DNA of 64,000 nucleotides, from NCBI RefSeq assembly GCF_002939385.1, contig NZ_MULI01000023.1, forward strand, positions 32,971-96,970, given 5' to 3'. Positions 22,409 to 30,215 of the stretch are shown here, one piece after another. Position numbers and translations under genes: made by a program. The first letter of the stretch is position 1, and each line of letters opens with the position of its first letter. The notes under the pieces were generated by a model. That model did no database searches, had not been told where the DNA came from, and saw only the letters and a program-made list of their open reading frames with translations. This stretch comes from Streptomyces sp. MH60 (GTDB taxonomy: Bacteria > Actinomycetota > Actinomycetes > Streptomycetales > Streptomycetaceae).

Positions 22409-23077
22409 GTGGAGCAGCGCAGAGGATCGACGAGCCAGCCCCTGGAAGGCGCCGGATTCGACCCGGCATTCATCCCCGGGCTCACCGCACCCGTGTCCGG
22501 TGGGCCGGAGGACGTGAGACGCGAGGAGGCCGAGGCGGTCGACGACGCCGACGCGGAGACCGAGGAGTCGTCGCCTTCCCCGGCCGCCGGCGAGCCGTCC
22601 GCCGAGGGCACCGAGGACGCCGCCGCACCGGACGGCGAGGCCCCCGTGGACGGCCCGGTCTTCGAGGCCGCCGACCGCCGTGCCCGGATCGTCGCCGACC
22701 ACCAGGGCGTACGGCTCTCCCTCGACGACCAGAGCTGTGACTTCCGCTGGGACGAGGTCGGGGCCGTCGAGACGGAGACCGGCCGCTTCGGCAAGCGGTT
22801 CACGGTCACGGTGCACACGCCGGACCGCCGCTGGTACCCGATCGAGATCGAGGCCACGTCCCGGAGCCGCTTCGCGGAGTGGGAATCGGCCCTGGACGAG
22901 GTCCTGGACGCGTACTTCGAGGACGGCGAGGCGCAGGCCGCGGCCGAAACCGCGGCGGGGACGGAAGCCGAAGCCGACGGCGCCTCCCCGGACGCGAAGG
23001 ACGCCGAGGACACGAAGGACGCCGAGGACGCGAAGGACGCGAAGGACGCGAAGGAGGCCGCGCCCCGCGCGGAGTAA
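22409..23077 (+). CDS. Conserved hypothetical acidic protein, 222 residues
   Basis: The central 85 residues (about 88-170; RARIVADHQGVRLSLDDQ, FDWDEVGAV-like core, WESALDEVLDAYF) look like a compact beta-rich domain that could bind a partner. Both flanks are disordered and acidic. The C-terminal tail is a low-complexity repeat of Lys-Asp-Ala and Glu-Asp-Ala units encoded by short tandem repeats at about 22998-23057. No Shine-Dalgarno site precedes the GTG and CATACT stands six bases upstream, so the message is probably leaderless. I do not recognise a function. Confidence 0.7.
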   Translation: MEQRRGSTSQPLEGAGFDPAFIPGLTAPVSGGPEDVRREEAEAVDDADAETEESSPSPAAGEPSAEGTEDAAAPDGEAPVDGPVFEAADRRARIVADHQGVRLSLDDQSCDFRWDEVGAVETETGRFGKRFTVTVHTPDRRWYPIEIEATSRSRFAEWESALDEVLDAYFEDGEAQAAAETAAGTEAEADGASPDAKDAEDTKDAEDAKDAKDAKEAAPRAE

Positions 23078-23145
23078 GCGCATCGGGTGAAGATCCGTGC
23101 ACGCCCTCTTGCCGCACCGGCGGGCCATGGGCTTTCTTGACCCCC

Positions 23146-24468
23146 ATGGCGGACACCACGGGCAACACCTCAGACGTAGGCGTATCGGGCGGTGCCGACG
23201 CGGCCCCCCGGAAGTCCAGTTGGCGCTACATCGGCCCCGGCATCGTCGTGGCGGCGACCGGTGTGGGCGCCGGCGACCTCGTGGCCACCCTCATCGCGGG
23301 CAGCAACTTCGGCTACACCCTGCTGTGGGCGGCGGTCATCGGCTGCCTGGTGAAGATCTCCCTCGCCGAGGCGTGCGGCCGCTGGCACCTGGCCACCGGC
23401 CGCACCCTCTTCGACGGCTGGGCGAGCATCGGCCCCTGGACCACGTGGTTCTTCGCGATCTACGCCGTGATCTGGGGCTTCGTCTACGGCGCCGCGGCGA
23501 TGTCGTCCAGCGCCCTGCCGCTGCAAGCGCTCTTCCCGGACGTGATGGACCTCGAATGGTGGGGCATCGCCTGCGGCCTGGTGGGCCTGGTCTTCGTCTG
23601 GTTCAACAAGTACGACGTCTTCGAGAAGGTCATGACGGTCCTGGTGGGCGTCATGTTCGTGGTGACGGTGTACCTGGCGGTCCGTGTCACGCCCCACCTG
23701 GGCGACGCCTTCGCCGGACTCCTGCCGGTCCTCCCGGACGAGAAGGACTCGGTCCTCAACACCCTGGGCCTGATCGGCGGCGTGGGCGGCACCATCACGC
23801 TGGCCGCGTACGGCTACTGGGTCAACGCCAAGGGCTGGACCAACACCGGCTGGATGAAGGTCATGCGCCTGGACAACCGGGTCGCCTACGCCACCACCGG
23901 CATCTTCGTCGTCGCGATGCTCTTCGTCGGCGCCGAGCTGCTCCACTCGGCCAACATCGCGATCGCCAGCGGCGACAAGGGCCTGATCCAGCTCGGCGAC
24001 GTCCTGGAGCAGCAGTACGGCACGGCGACCGGCAAGCTCTTCCTGATCGGCTTCTTCGCCACCAGCTTCACCTCGCTGATCGGCGTCTGGCACGGCGTGA
24101 GCCTGATGTTCGCCGACTTCCTGGCCCGCCGCCGCGGCGAGCGCGAGGCGCGGGGCGACGAACTGGCCTCGGGCCGCCGCGAACGCTCCTGGGCCTTCCG
24201 CGCCTACCTGCTGTGGCTCACCTTCCCGCCCATCATCCTGCTCTTCCAGGACGAGCCCTTCCGCCTGATCATCATCTACGGCGTCCTGGGCGCCGCCTTC
24301 ATGCCCTTCCTCGCCCTCACCCTGATGTGGCTCCTCAACTCCTCCCGCACCCCGCGCGAATGGCGCAACGGCAGCCTCAGCAACGGCATGCTCACCGTCG
24401 CCGGGCTGCTGTTCCTCGTCCTGTGCGTCAAGCAGGTCTGGGACCAGCCGTGGTCGGAGTTCTTCTGA
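23146..24468 (+). CDS. Nramp-superfamily membrane transporter, divergent branch
   Basis: This 440-residue protein has about 11 helices and the general Nramp layout: a first helix GPGIVVAATGVGAGD and a sixth helix GGVGGTITLAAYGYW. Canonical Nramp metal transporters have DPGN in helix 1 and MPH in helix 6; neither is present here, so manganese or iron transport should not be assumed. The ATG at 23146 gives a short hydrophilic N-terminus; no clear ribosome site precedes it. Family membership is well supported, the substrate is unknown. Confidence 0.8.
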   Translation: MADTTGNTSDVGVSGGADAAPRKSSWRYIGPGIVVAATGVGAGDLVATLIAGSNFGYTLLWAAVIGCLVKISLAEACGRWHLATGRTLFDGWASIGPWTTWFFAIYAVIWGFVYGAAAMSSSALPLQALFPDVMDLEWWGIACGLVGLVFVWFNKYDVFEKVMTVLVGVMFVVTVYLAVRVTPHLGDAFAGLLPVLPDEKDSVLNTLGLIGGVGGTITLAAYGYWVNAKGWTNTGWMKVMRLDNRVAYATTGIFVVAMLFVGAELLHSANIAIASGDKGLIQLGDVLEQQYGTATGKLFLIGFFATSFTSLIGVWHGVSLMFADFLARRRGEREARGDELASGRRERSWAFRAYLLWLTFPPIILLFQDEPFRLIIIYGVLGAAFMPFLALTLMWLLNSSRTPREWRNGSLSNGMLTVAGLLFLVLCVKQVWDQPWSEFF

Positions 24469-24597
24469 GCGCCGCCGTGCCCCGCGGCCTGCCTGCCCGG
24501 CCCCTGGTTTGCCCTCCATGCTGCACCCGAGTACCTGGTCCCGCTCTCGTCCACCCCCTAGACAAGAACACTGCACCGTCGCGCGTGATGAGGACTT

Positions 24598-25881
24598 ATG
24601 TACGCTCTTGGCAAAGCTGCACGTTCCAAGGTCGACAACGGTCGTACAGCGGACCGGACTTCCGGTTCCGGGACGGGTAGCCCGCTTCGGAGCCTGCCCG
24701 CCATGCAGGGAGCAGTGGGCAACAACGCTGTCGTGCAGACCCTGCGCCAGGCCGGACACCCGTGGGCCCGGACGGCGCACCGGCACGGTGCGGGCAGCGG
24801 CCCTCGGACGGGTCAGCCCCCGGTCCAGCGCTCCGTCGTCCAGCGGTCACCGGCGGGCGGCGTCGTGCAGCGCGCGCCCCAGGAGCGGGTGGTCTCCGCC
24901 AAGGCACACGCACGCCTCGCCAAGGCCACCGAGGCCATTCAGAACACGAAGCGGCTCGGCATCCCGAACTCGGGGAACCAGCAGCGGGCGCTGGCGTCCA
25001 CCTTGTTCAACTCGGCCCTGCGCATGCAGGTCATGCGCAACAACGGCTTCTGGGACCTGAGCCGCGTCGGTGAGGTCAGCCCCAGTGACCTGACCGCCGC
25101 GAAGGCGCTGTACGCCCAGGGTGGCAACTGCGGCGAGAACGCGGCCTTCGCCTTCTCGTACCTGAGGCAGTACGCCCCGGGCGAATACCTCCGGCAGGCC
25201 TCGACCGCCGGTCTGGACCACGCCTTCGTCCTCATCGGCGACAAGAACGAACCGGACTCGGAGTGGGCCGTCGCCGACCCCTGGCCCACCAATTCGAAGG
25301 CGTGCCTGTGGGACGAGCACTTCGCCTACACCCAGGACCGATCGAAGATCAACGTGGAGGAGGAGCGGCTGGCGGACGGCCGCGACACCGTCTCCACCCT
25401 CAAGGATCTGATCAAGCTCAACCCGGCCGGTGAGTTCGTGGCCAAGTGGGACTTGAGCCGCCTCAAGGGCCAGACGGTCGATTCGCTCCACCAGGCGCTG
25501 CAGCAAGGCGGCATCGCCGTCGACCCCGCGTTGGACAAGGGCGACGCGGTGCTGAAGGGGCTCCAGGAGGTCGCCGGCTCGGACACGAGCAAGGCGCCGG
25601 GCTGGTCGCCGATGCAGCTAGAGTTGTGGTGCGTGAGCCAGGTGGACCGCGCGGTGCTGGACAAGGTGCTTCGCGCACAGGATGCCAAGCCGGACGTCGT
25701 CAACGACGGAATCAACTCGGCGCGCGCGGCCGCCGGGGGCAAGTACTGGGTGTGGGACCACGCGGACAGTACCCGCTCGGGCGCCGCGCGCCAGCACGTC
25801 ACCGGCGCCGACCGCCGTCCCGTCGCGGGTGCGGACCACAGTGACACGACAGCCGATGCCGATGCGATGGATATCTCGTGA
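24598..25881 (+). CDS. Candidate eCIS-loaded effector with papain-like Cys-His-Asp domain
   Basis: This 427-residue protein has three parts. Residues 30-95 (LPAMQGAVGNNAVVQTLRQAG, then HPWARTAHRHGAG and VQRS repeats) match the N-terminal module of Streptomyces proteins linked to extracellular contractile injection systems, thought to direct loading into the particle. Residues 96-240 hold a probable catalytic core: Cys178 in GGNCGENAAFAF, His208 in LDHAFVLIGD and Asp227 in VADPWP, the order seen in papain-like proteases and deamidase effectors. Residues 250-427 are of unknown fold and end in an acidic tail. The ATG follows GAGGA. It overlaps the next gene (GTGA). No injection-system structural genes lie in this window. 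Catalytic type is inferred from motifs. Confidence 0.7.
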   Translation: MYALGKAARSKVDNGRTADRTSGSGTGSPLRSLPAMQGAVGNNAVVQTLRQAGHPWARTAHRHGAGSGPRTGQPPVQRSVVQRSPAGGVVQRAPQERVVSAKAHARLAKATEAIQNTKRLGIPNSGNQQRALASTLFNSALRMQVMRNNGFWDLSRVGEVSPSDLTAAKALYAQGGNCGENAAFAFSYLRQYAPGEYLRQASTAGLDHAFVLIGDKNEPDSEWAVADPWPTNSKACLWDEHFAYTQDRSKINVEEERLADGRDTVSTLKDLIKLNPAGEFVAKWDLSRLKGQTVDSLHQALQQGGIAVDPALDKGDAVLKGLQEVAGSDTSKAPGWSPMQLELWCVSQVDRAVLDKVLRAQDAKPDVVNDGINSARAAAGGKYWVWDHADSTRSGAARQHVTGADRRPVAGADHSDTTADADAMDIS

Positions 25882-26354
25882 CGATGCCCATGCCCACACC
25901 CGAAGCCGGTCCGGTCTTCGTTCCCGGACCGCCGGTCCGTCCCACCCAGCGGCTGCTGGAATGGCTCAACGAGACGGCCGGCACCGCACCCGGCCGACTC
26001 GTCCGGCTGCCCGTGGAGATCAGGCTCGACGCGCAGCGCCTGGGCATCGACGCCGCCGTGCTCGGGGTCGGCACGAGCGAGGACGACGGCCCCGACTCGA
26101 TCCGGCTCACGCTGAACGACGGGGCCATGGGAGTGCCGTTGGCCGGCCGGGTCCGCGCGCTCTGCCCGCCCGGCGGACACGACTGCGTCGTCTGGCTCGA
26201 CGGCTACTGGGGACTGCCGGGAGGCGCCTTCTCCCAGACGCCGCGACCCGAGGCCGACGGCGCCATCCGGGCCGTGTTCTCCCCGGTGAGCGTGGGCGAC
26301 GCGGTCACCCCCGGCCGGCGCCCCGAGGACGTACACGCCCTCGTCGAGCAGTAA
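25878..26354 (+). CDS. Hypothetical partner of the eCIS-type effector, 158 residues
   Basis: The GTG at 25878 overlaps the stop of the effector gene, so the two are probably translated together; an ATG two codons on is an alternative. The protein is soluble and lacks signal or membrane segments. The conserved-looking centre has LVRLPVEIRLDAQRLGIDAAVLGVG and CVVWLDGYWGLPGGAF. I recognise no family. Tight coupling to a suspected toxin suggests an immunity protein, a loading chaperone or a second subunit; none of these is shown by the sequence. Confidence 0.65.
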   Translation: MTMPMPTPEAGPVFVPGPPVRPTQRLLEWLNETAGTAPGRLVRLPVEIRLDAQRLGIDAAVLGVGTSEDDGPDSIRLTLNDGAMGVPLAGRVRALCPPGGHDCVVWLDGYWGLPGGAFSQTPRPEADGAIRAVFSPVSVGDAVTPGRRPEDVHALVEQ

Positions 26355-26376
26355 CTTCCGCCGCGCCGAGCCGAGC

Positions 26377-26408
26377 GGCCCCCGTCCGCGGGACAGCGGG
26401 CAGGGGCC
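26377..26408. terminator. Possible bidirectional terminator
   Basis: GGCCCC (26377-26382) pairs with GGGGCC (26403-26408), and an imperfect inner stem brings them together. It sits between two convergent genes. Pairing is imperfect, so confidence is low. Confidence 0.35.
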
Positions 26409-26447
26409 GGGGTCGGGTCGCGGCAGGATCAGCCGGGTCGGTCGGGG

Positions 26448-28157
26448 CTACGGCAGCGCGTGCACGTGTGCCCCCACCGCGCTCGACCAGCCGTTGCCCG
26501 CCGTCGCGTCCCAGTTGGTGGACCAGGTCATCGCGCCCCGCAGGTCGGGGTACGTCCTCGACGGCTTGAAGGAGCCGCAGTCGGTCGCCTTGGTGAGGCA
26601 GTCCAGGGCGGCGTTGACCACCGACGGGGAGACGTAGCCGCCGCCCGCCGCGCGGGTGGAGGCCGGCAGGCCCAGGCCGACCTGGGACGGGGCGAGGCCG
26701 CCCTCCAGCTGGATGCAGGCCAGGGCGGTGAGGAAGTCGACCGTGCCCTGGGCGTACACCTTGCCGTCGCAGCCCAGCATCGTGCCGCTGTTGTAGTACT
26801 GCATGTTGACGACCGTGAGGATGTCCTTCACGTTCAGCGCCGTCTGGAAGTAGCCGCCCTGCGTCGACTGCATGTCGATCGTCTGCGGGGCCATGGTCAG
26901 GATCATGTCCGGGCCGGCCTTGGCCGACAGGGCACGCAGGGCCTGGGTCATGTAGGTCGGGTTGAGACCGTTCTCCAGGTCGATGTCGACGCCGTCGAAG
27001 CCGTACTCCTGCATGACCGAGTACACGGAGTTCGCGAAGTTCGTCGCGGAGGCGGAGCTGTTCACCGAGACGGTGCCCTTCTCGCCGCCCACCGAGATGA
27101 TGACCTTCTTGCCCGCGGCCTGCTTGGCGCGCACGTCCGCCTTGAACTGGTCGACGGTGTAGCCGCCGAGCCCGGCCGAGTCCAGGTTGAAGGTCACGGC
27201 GCCCGGCGTCGTGGTCGCGTCCGCGAAGGCCACCGCGATGATGTCGTACGCGGACGGCACGTCGGAGATCTTCTGGACCGTCGCCCCGTTGTTGAAGTTC
27301 TGCCAGTAGCCGGTCACCGCGTGTTTGGGCAGGTCGCCGCCGTTCCCGCCGTCGTCCGGCGCCGTGGTGCGGGCCGTGACCGCCGCCGACTTCGCGGACT
27401 CACCGGCCGCGTTCGTGGCCGTGACCTGGAAGGAGTACGAGGTCGAGGCCGCCAGGCCGGTCACCGTCGCCGAGGTGCCGGTCACCGCGGTCACCCTCGT
27501 GCCGTCGCGGTAGATGGTGTAGCCGGTGGCGCCCGAGACCGTGTTCCAGGTGAGGGACGCGGAATTCGGGGTCGTACCGGAGACCTTCAGGCCGGCCGGG
27601 GCCGACGGGACCGTGGGATCGGGGTCCCCGTTGCCGCCACCGCCGTCGGGGCCGAAGACGGACAGGTCGTCGACGTAGTACGCCGACTGCCCGTACCAGC
27701 CGTGCGTGTACACCGTCACGGAGGTCGTCGAGGAGCCGGTGCTGAAGGTGGTCTTCAGCTGCTTCCAGGAGGCCGAGTCAGGGGTCCAGGTCGACACGTC
27801 CGTCGTACCCGTGCCCGTCACGCCCAGGTAGGAGTACCCGCCCTGCACCCACGCGCTCAGCGTGTACGTCGAGTTGGGCTTCACCGCGACGCTCTGCGCA
27901 CAGCGGGCGTTGTCCTGCCCCGCCGGAGTGGCCTTCAGCGCGGCCGAGCCCGCGTGCGCCGGGGAGGCGACGGTGGTGCCGCTGTTCGCCGAGCAGGTCC
28001 AGTTGCTCAGCCCGGACTCGAAACCGGCGTTCTTGGCGTTGTTGACGTCGGCGGCCGATGCCGGGCCGACGGCCGTGAACGCGAGGGCCAGGGCGGCGGT
28101 GACGGCGCCCGTCAAGGAGCCGAGACGTCTTCCGTGCCGTCTGCGTACGGGGTCCAC
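26448..28157 (-). CDS. Secreted chitinase: CBM, fibronectin III and GH18 domains
   Basis: Hydrolyses chitin outside the cell. The GTG ending at 28157 follows GGAGG; the frame extends upstream without a ribosome site. The signal peptide has an Arg-rich start (RRRHGRR) and a cleavage site after ASA, residue 35. Order: carbohydrate-binding module (about 36-195), Gly/Pro linker, one fibronectin type III domain (about 205-290), linker, then GH18 catalytic domain from 300. The active-site motif DGVDIDLE ends at the catalytic Glu395. Total 569 residues. The promoter has DasR/chitinase-type repeats, so induction by chitin breakdown products and N-acetylglucosamine control are likely. Confidence 0.94.
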   Translation of the reverse strand: MDPVRRRHGRRLGSLTGAVTAALALAFTAVGPASAADVNNAKNAGFESGLSNWTCSANSGTTVASPAHAGSAALKATPAGQDNARCAQSVAVKPNSTYTLSAWVQGGYSYLGVTGTGTTDVSTWTPDSASWKQLKTTFSTGSSTTSVTVYTHGWYGQSAYYVDDLSVFGPDGGGGNGDPDPTVPSAPAGLKVSGTTPNSASLTWNTVSGATGYTIYRDGTRVTAVTGTSATVTGLAASTSYSFQVTATNAAGESAKSAAVTARTTAPDDGGNGGDLPKHAVTGYWQNFNNGATVQKISDVPSAYDIIAVAFADATTTPGAVTFNLDSAGLGGYTVDQFKADVRAKQAAGKKVIISVGGEKGTVSVNSSASATNFANSVYSVMQEYGFDGVDIDLENGLNPTYMTQALRALSAKAGPDMILTMAPQTIDMQSTQGGYFQTALNVKDILTVVNMQYYNSGTMLGCDGKVYAQGTVDFLTALACIQLEGGLAPSQVGLGLPASTRAAGGGYVSPSVVNAALDCLTKATDCGSFKPSRTYPDLRGAMTWSTNWDATAGNGWSSAVGAHVHALP

Positions 28158-28217
28158 TGCTGCCTCCGGGGGTGAGGTGGGGCGGAATGGGGGACGGTGG
28201 CCACCGCTGACGTACAA

Positions 28218-28233
28218 GGTGGTCCAGACCAAT
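28218..28233 (-). promoter_or_regulatory. DasR-responsive element in the chitinase promoter
   Basis: The core TGGTCCAGACCA (28220-28231) is nearly palindromic, and the 16-bp site matches the DasR consensus ACTGGTCTAGACCAAT at 13 of 16 positions. It lies just downstream of the minus-strand TTGACA box, where binding would block transcription until amino-sugar phosphates release DasR. Confidence 0.75.
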
Positions 28234-28249
28234 TGAAGTGTCAAGAGGT

Positions 28250-28261
28250 AGGTACGGACCA
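28250..28261 (-). promoter_or_regulatory. Second chitinase-promoter direct repeat
   Basis: On the minus strand TGGTCCGTACCT differs at two positions from the 12-bp repeat TGGTCCAGACCT known from Streptomyces chitinase promoters, and it stands in the same orientation upstream of the DasR-like site. Confidence 0.5.
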
Positions 28262-28483
28262 GGTTCGCCGCCCGGAGGGCGCGGCCGACTCGCCCTCGAA
28301 AATGCTCAACCTGCCCCGGTTTGACGCACCTTGTGCAACACAAGTTGTTCCACAGCTACAGAAACGCTGTTCTCCGGTCACAGACGCGTGGATACAGTGC
28401 TCAGGTAGTCACGCAGTGAAGTCATCCGGGTGTGCCGGAGTAACACCGGCGGACCGACGGGCATGGGAGACGGGGAGCCGCGC

Positions 28484-29422
28484 GTGCCAACTGCCATTGC
28501 CGTGACCAGTGCCGACATGGCACTGCCGCCGCAGGACGAACGGACGCTGCCCGCGGCCGTGCTCCAGGACGTCGACCGGCGCCCCCTGGAACACGTGCTG
28601 GCCGAGCTCCAGACGCTGGTGGACCAGCACGGACACGTGATCGTGGTGTGCTCCCAGGCCGTCCCGGCGGGTGTGGAACGACGCCTGCACACCGTCCGCG
28701 CCCTCCTGGAGACCGACCGCATCGCCCTGTTCCGGCCATCCCTGCCACCGCTCGGGATCGCCGTACTGGCCAGGCAGTTGCGCCAGTTGGCCTCCTGCGA
28801 CCTCAGCCCCGGCGTCCTCGCCTCCGCCGGCCGGCTGCTCACCCACTACATCCACGCCGGCGCCCTGCTCGGCTCCGTCGCCCGGCTCGACCACGTCCCC
28901 GTGACCCTGAAGGCGCACGCCAGATCCTGGGTGCCCGGCAGCCAGTTCGGCGTCGTCGCCCACCCCGTGCCGCAACTGGTGAAGGTGGCACCCGAAGCCG
29001 CCCTGGACGGACCCGAGTTCGGCACCTGGCTGCTGGTCGCCAAGGGGCAGCTCGCCGCCGACTGGGTCACCGGCACCCTCGCCCCCTCCTGGCGGGTGCA
29101 GGGGCTGCGCGAGACGGCGCTGCCCGCGGAGTCCGCCGCATGGTGGGGCACGGGACGGCTGACCGAGTTCTGCGCGTACCTCCCCGACCTCTCGGTCCTC
29201 TACCAACTGGTCACGTCCGTACGGCGGAGCGCCTGCCACTGGTGCGGCATCGACGTCATCGGAGACCGCTGCGTGTTCTGCTCCGCGACACCACCGGTGT
29301 ACGACGACGGCAGCGGTGGCGGGAGGGGCGGCGGGCGCGGCAGTGGCGGGGACCGGGCGCTGGACCACCGCCGCGATCCCGCCCTCGGCCGCCGCCGTGA
29401 GAGACGGGCCCTGACTGGGTAG
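28484..29422 (+). CDS. Conserved hypothetical with C-terminal zinc ribbon, next to Tad locus
   Basis: The GTG at 28484 follows GGGGAG and gives 312 residues. The N-terminal two thirds appear globular and mixed alpha/beta (LEHVLAELQTLVDQHGHVIVVC). The C-terminal part has a compact CxxC...CxxC zinc ribbon (CHWCGIDVIGDRCVFC), then a Gly/Arg-rich disordered tail. I recognise no named family. It shares orientation with the Tad genes and sits 78 bases before cpaB, so it may belong to the same regulon. Confidence 0.7.
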   Translation: MPTAIAVTSADMALPPQDERTLPAAVLQDVDRRPLEHVLAELQTLVDQHGHVIVVCSQAVPAGVERRLHTVRALLETDRIALFRPSLPPLGIAVLARQLRQLASCDLSPGVLASAGRLLTHYIHAGALLGSVARLDHVPVTLKAHARSWVPGSQFGVVAHPVPQLVKVAPEAALDGPEFGTWLLVAKGQLAADWVTGTLAPSWRVQGLRETALPAESAAWWGTGRLTEFCAYLPDLSVLYQLVTSVRRSACHWCGIDVIGDRCVFCSATPPVYDDGSGGGRGGGRGSGGDRALDHRRDPALGRRRERRALTG

Positions 29423-29500
29423 GCCCGTAGCGCCCCGTCCGCCCGCCCCAGTCCGTCCGTCCGCCCGGACATCCGACCCCCCAATGAGGTTGCACGGCCC

Positions 29501-30208
29501 ATGAACTCCCGTCAGCGCCGCGGCGTCATCCTGCTCCTCCTCTCGGTCCTCTGCGCCCTCGGCGCCTTCGCCGGCGTGCTGTCCGTCATCAACGACGTGA
29601 AGTCCAAGGTCGGCCCCGAGGTGGCCGCGTACCGGGTGAGGAGCGACATCGAGCCCTACACGCAGCTCGGCGCCGCGCAGTTCGAGAAGATCGAGATGCC
29701 CGAGCGCTGGCTGTCCGAGAACGCCGTCACCGACCTGTCCCAGGTCCGCGGGAAGATAGCCGTGACCAGGCTGAAGGCCGGCTCGCTGCTCCAGAGCGAC
29801 ATGATCGTCGACACACCCGCCCTGCGGCCCGGACAGCAGGAGGTCGCCATCATGATCGACGCGGCGACCGGTGTCGCCGGGAAGATCACCCCGGGCTCCG
29901 CCGTCAACGTGTACGCCACCTTCGAGGGCCCCCGCGAGGGCGACCCCGACCAGTCGAAGATCATCGTGACCAACGCCAAGGTCATCGACGTCGGCGAACT
30001 CACCTCACTGGAGCCCGACGAGGACAGCCGCGACCGCGAGCCCACCGACGCCGTCCCCATCACCTTCGCCCTGTCCACCATCGACGCCCAGCGCATCACC
30101 TACGCCGAGTCGTTCGCCCGGCGCGTCCGGCTCGCGCTGGTGGCCCCCGGCGGCGACACCGACGTCCCCGACCAGGACCGGACGTACGAACTCGCGAAGG
30201 ACAAGTGA
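29501..30208 (+). CDS. cpaB: Flp pilus assembly protein CpaB/RcpC (SAF domain)
   Basis: One N-terminal membrane helix (GVILLLLSVLCALGAFAGVL) is followed by an extracytoplasmic SAF domain, as in CpaB/RcpC, which help assemble Tad/Flp pili. Recognisable blocks are DIEPYTQLGAAQFE, GKIAVTRLKAGSLLQSDMI and the QEVAIMIDAATGVAGKITPGS motif near 110. The length, 235 residues, is on the short side, as usual in actinobacteria, which lack the outer-membrane secretin CpaC. It is the first clear gene of the Tad operon and ends seven bases before tadZ. Confidence 0.85.
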   Translation: MNSRQRRGVILLLLSVLCALGAFAGVLSVINDVKSKVGPEVAAYRVRSDIEPYTQLGAAQFEKIEMPERWLSENAVTDLSQVRGKIAVTRLKAGSLLQSDMIVDTPALRPGQQEVAIMIDAATGVAGKITPGSAVNVYATFEGPREGDPDQSKIIVTNAKVIDVGELTSLEPDEDSRDREPTDAVPITFALSTIDAQRITYAESFARRVRLALVAPGGDTDVPDQDRTYELAKDK

Positions 30209-30215
30209 GAGCCGC

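Larger units (their letters stand above)
28158..28483. other. Divergent promoter region, chitinase and Tad-linked gene
   Basis: On the chitinase side the region holds a TTGACA box on the minus strand (complement of about 28237-28242) and the two repeat elements described separately. On the other side, TTCTCC and TACAGT with a 17-base spacer near 28372-28400 could serve the gene at 28484. No coding sequence is seen. Confidence 0.5.
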
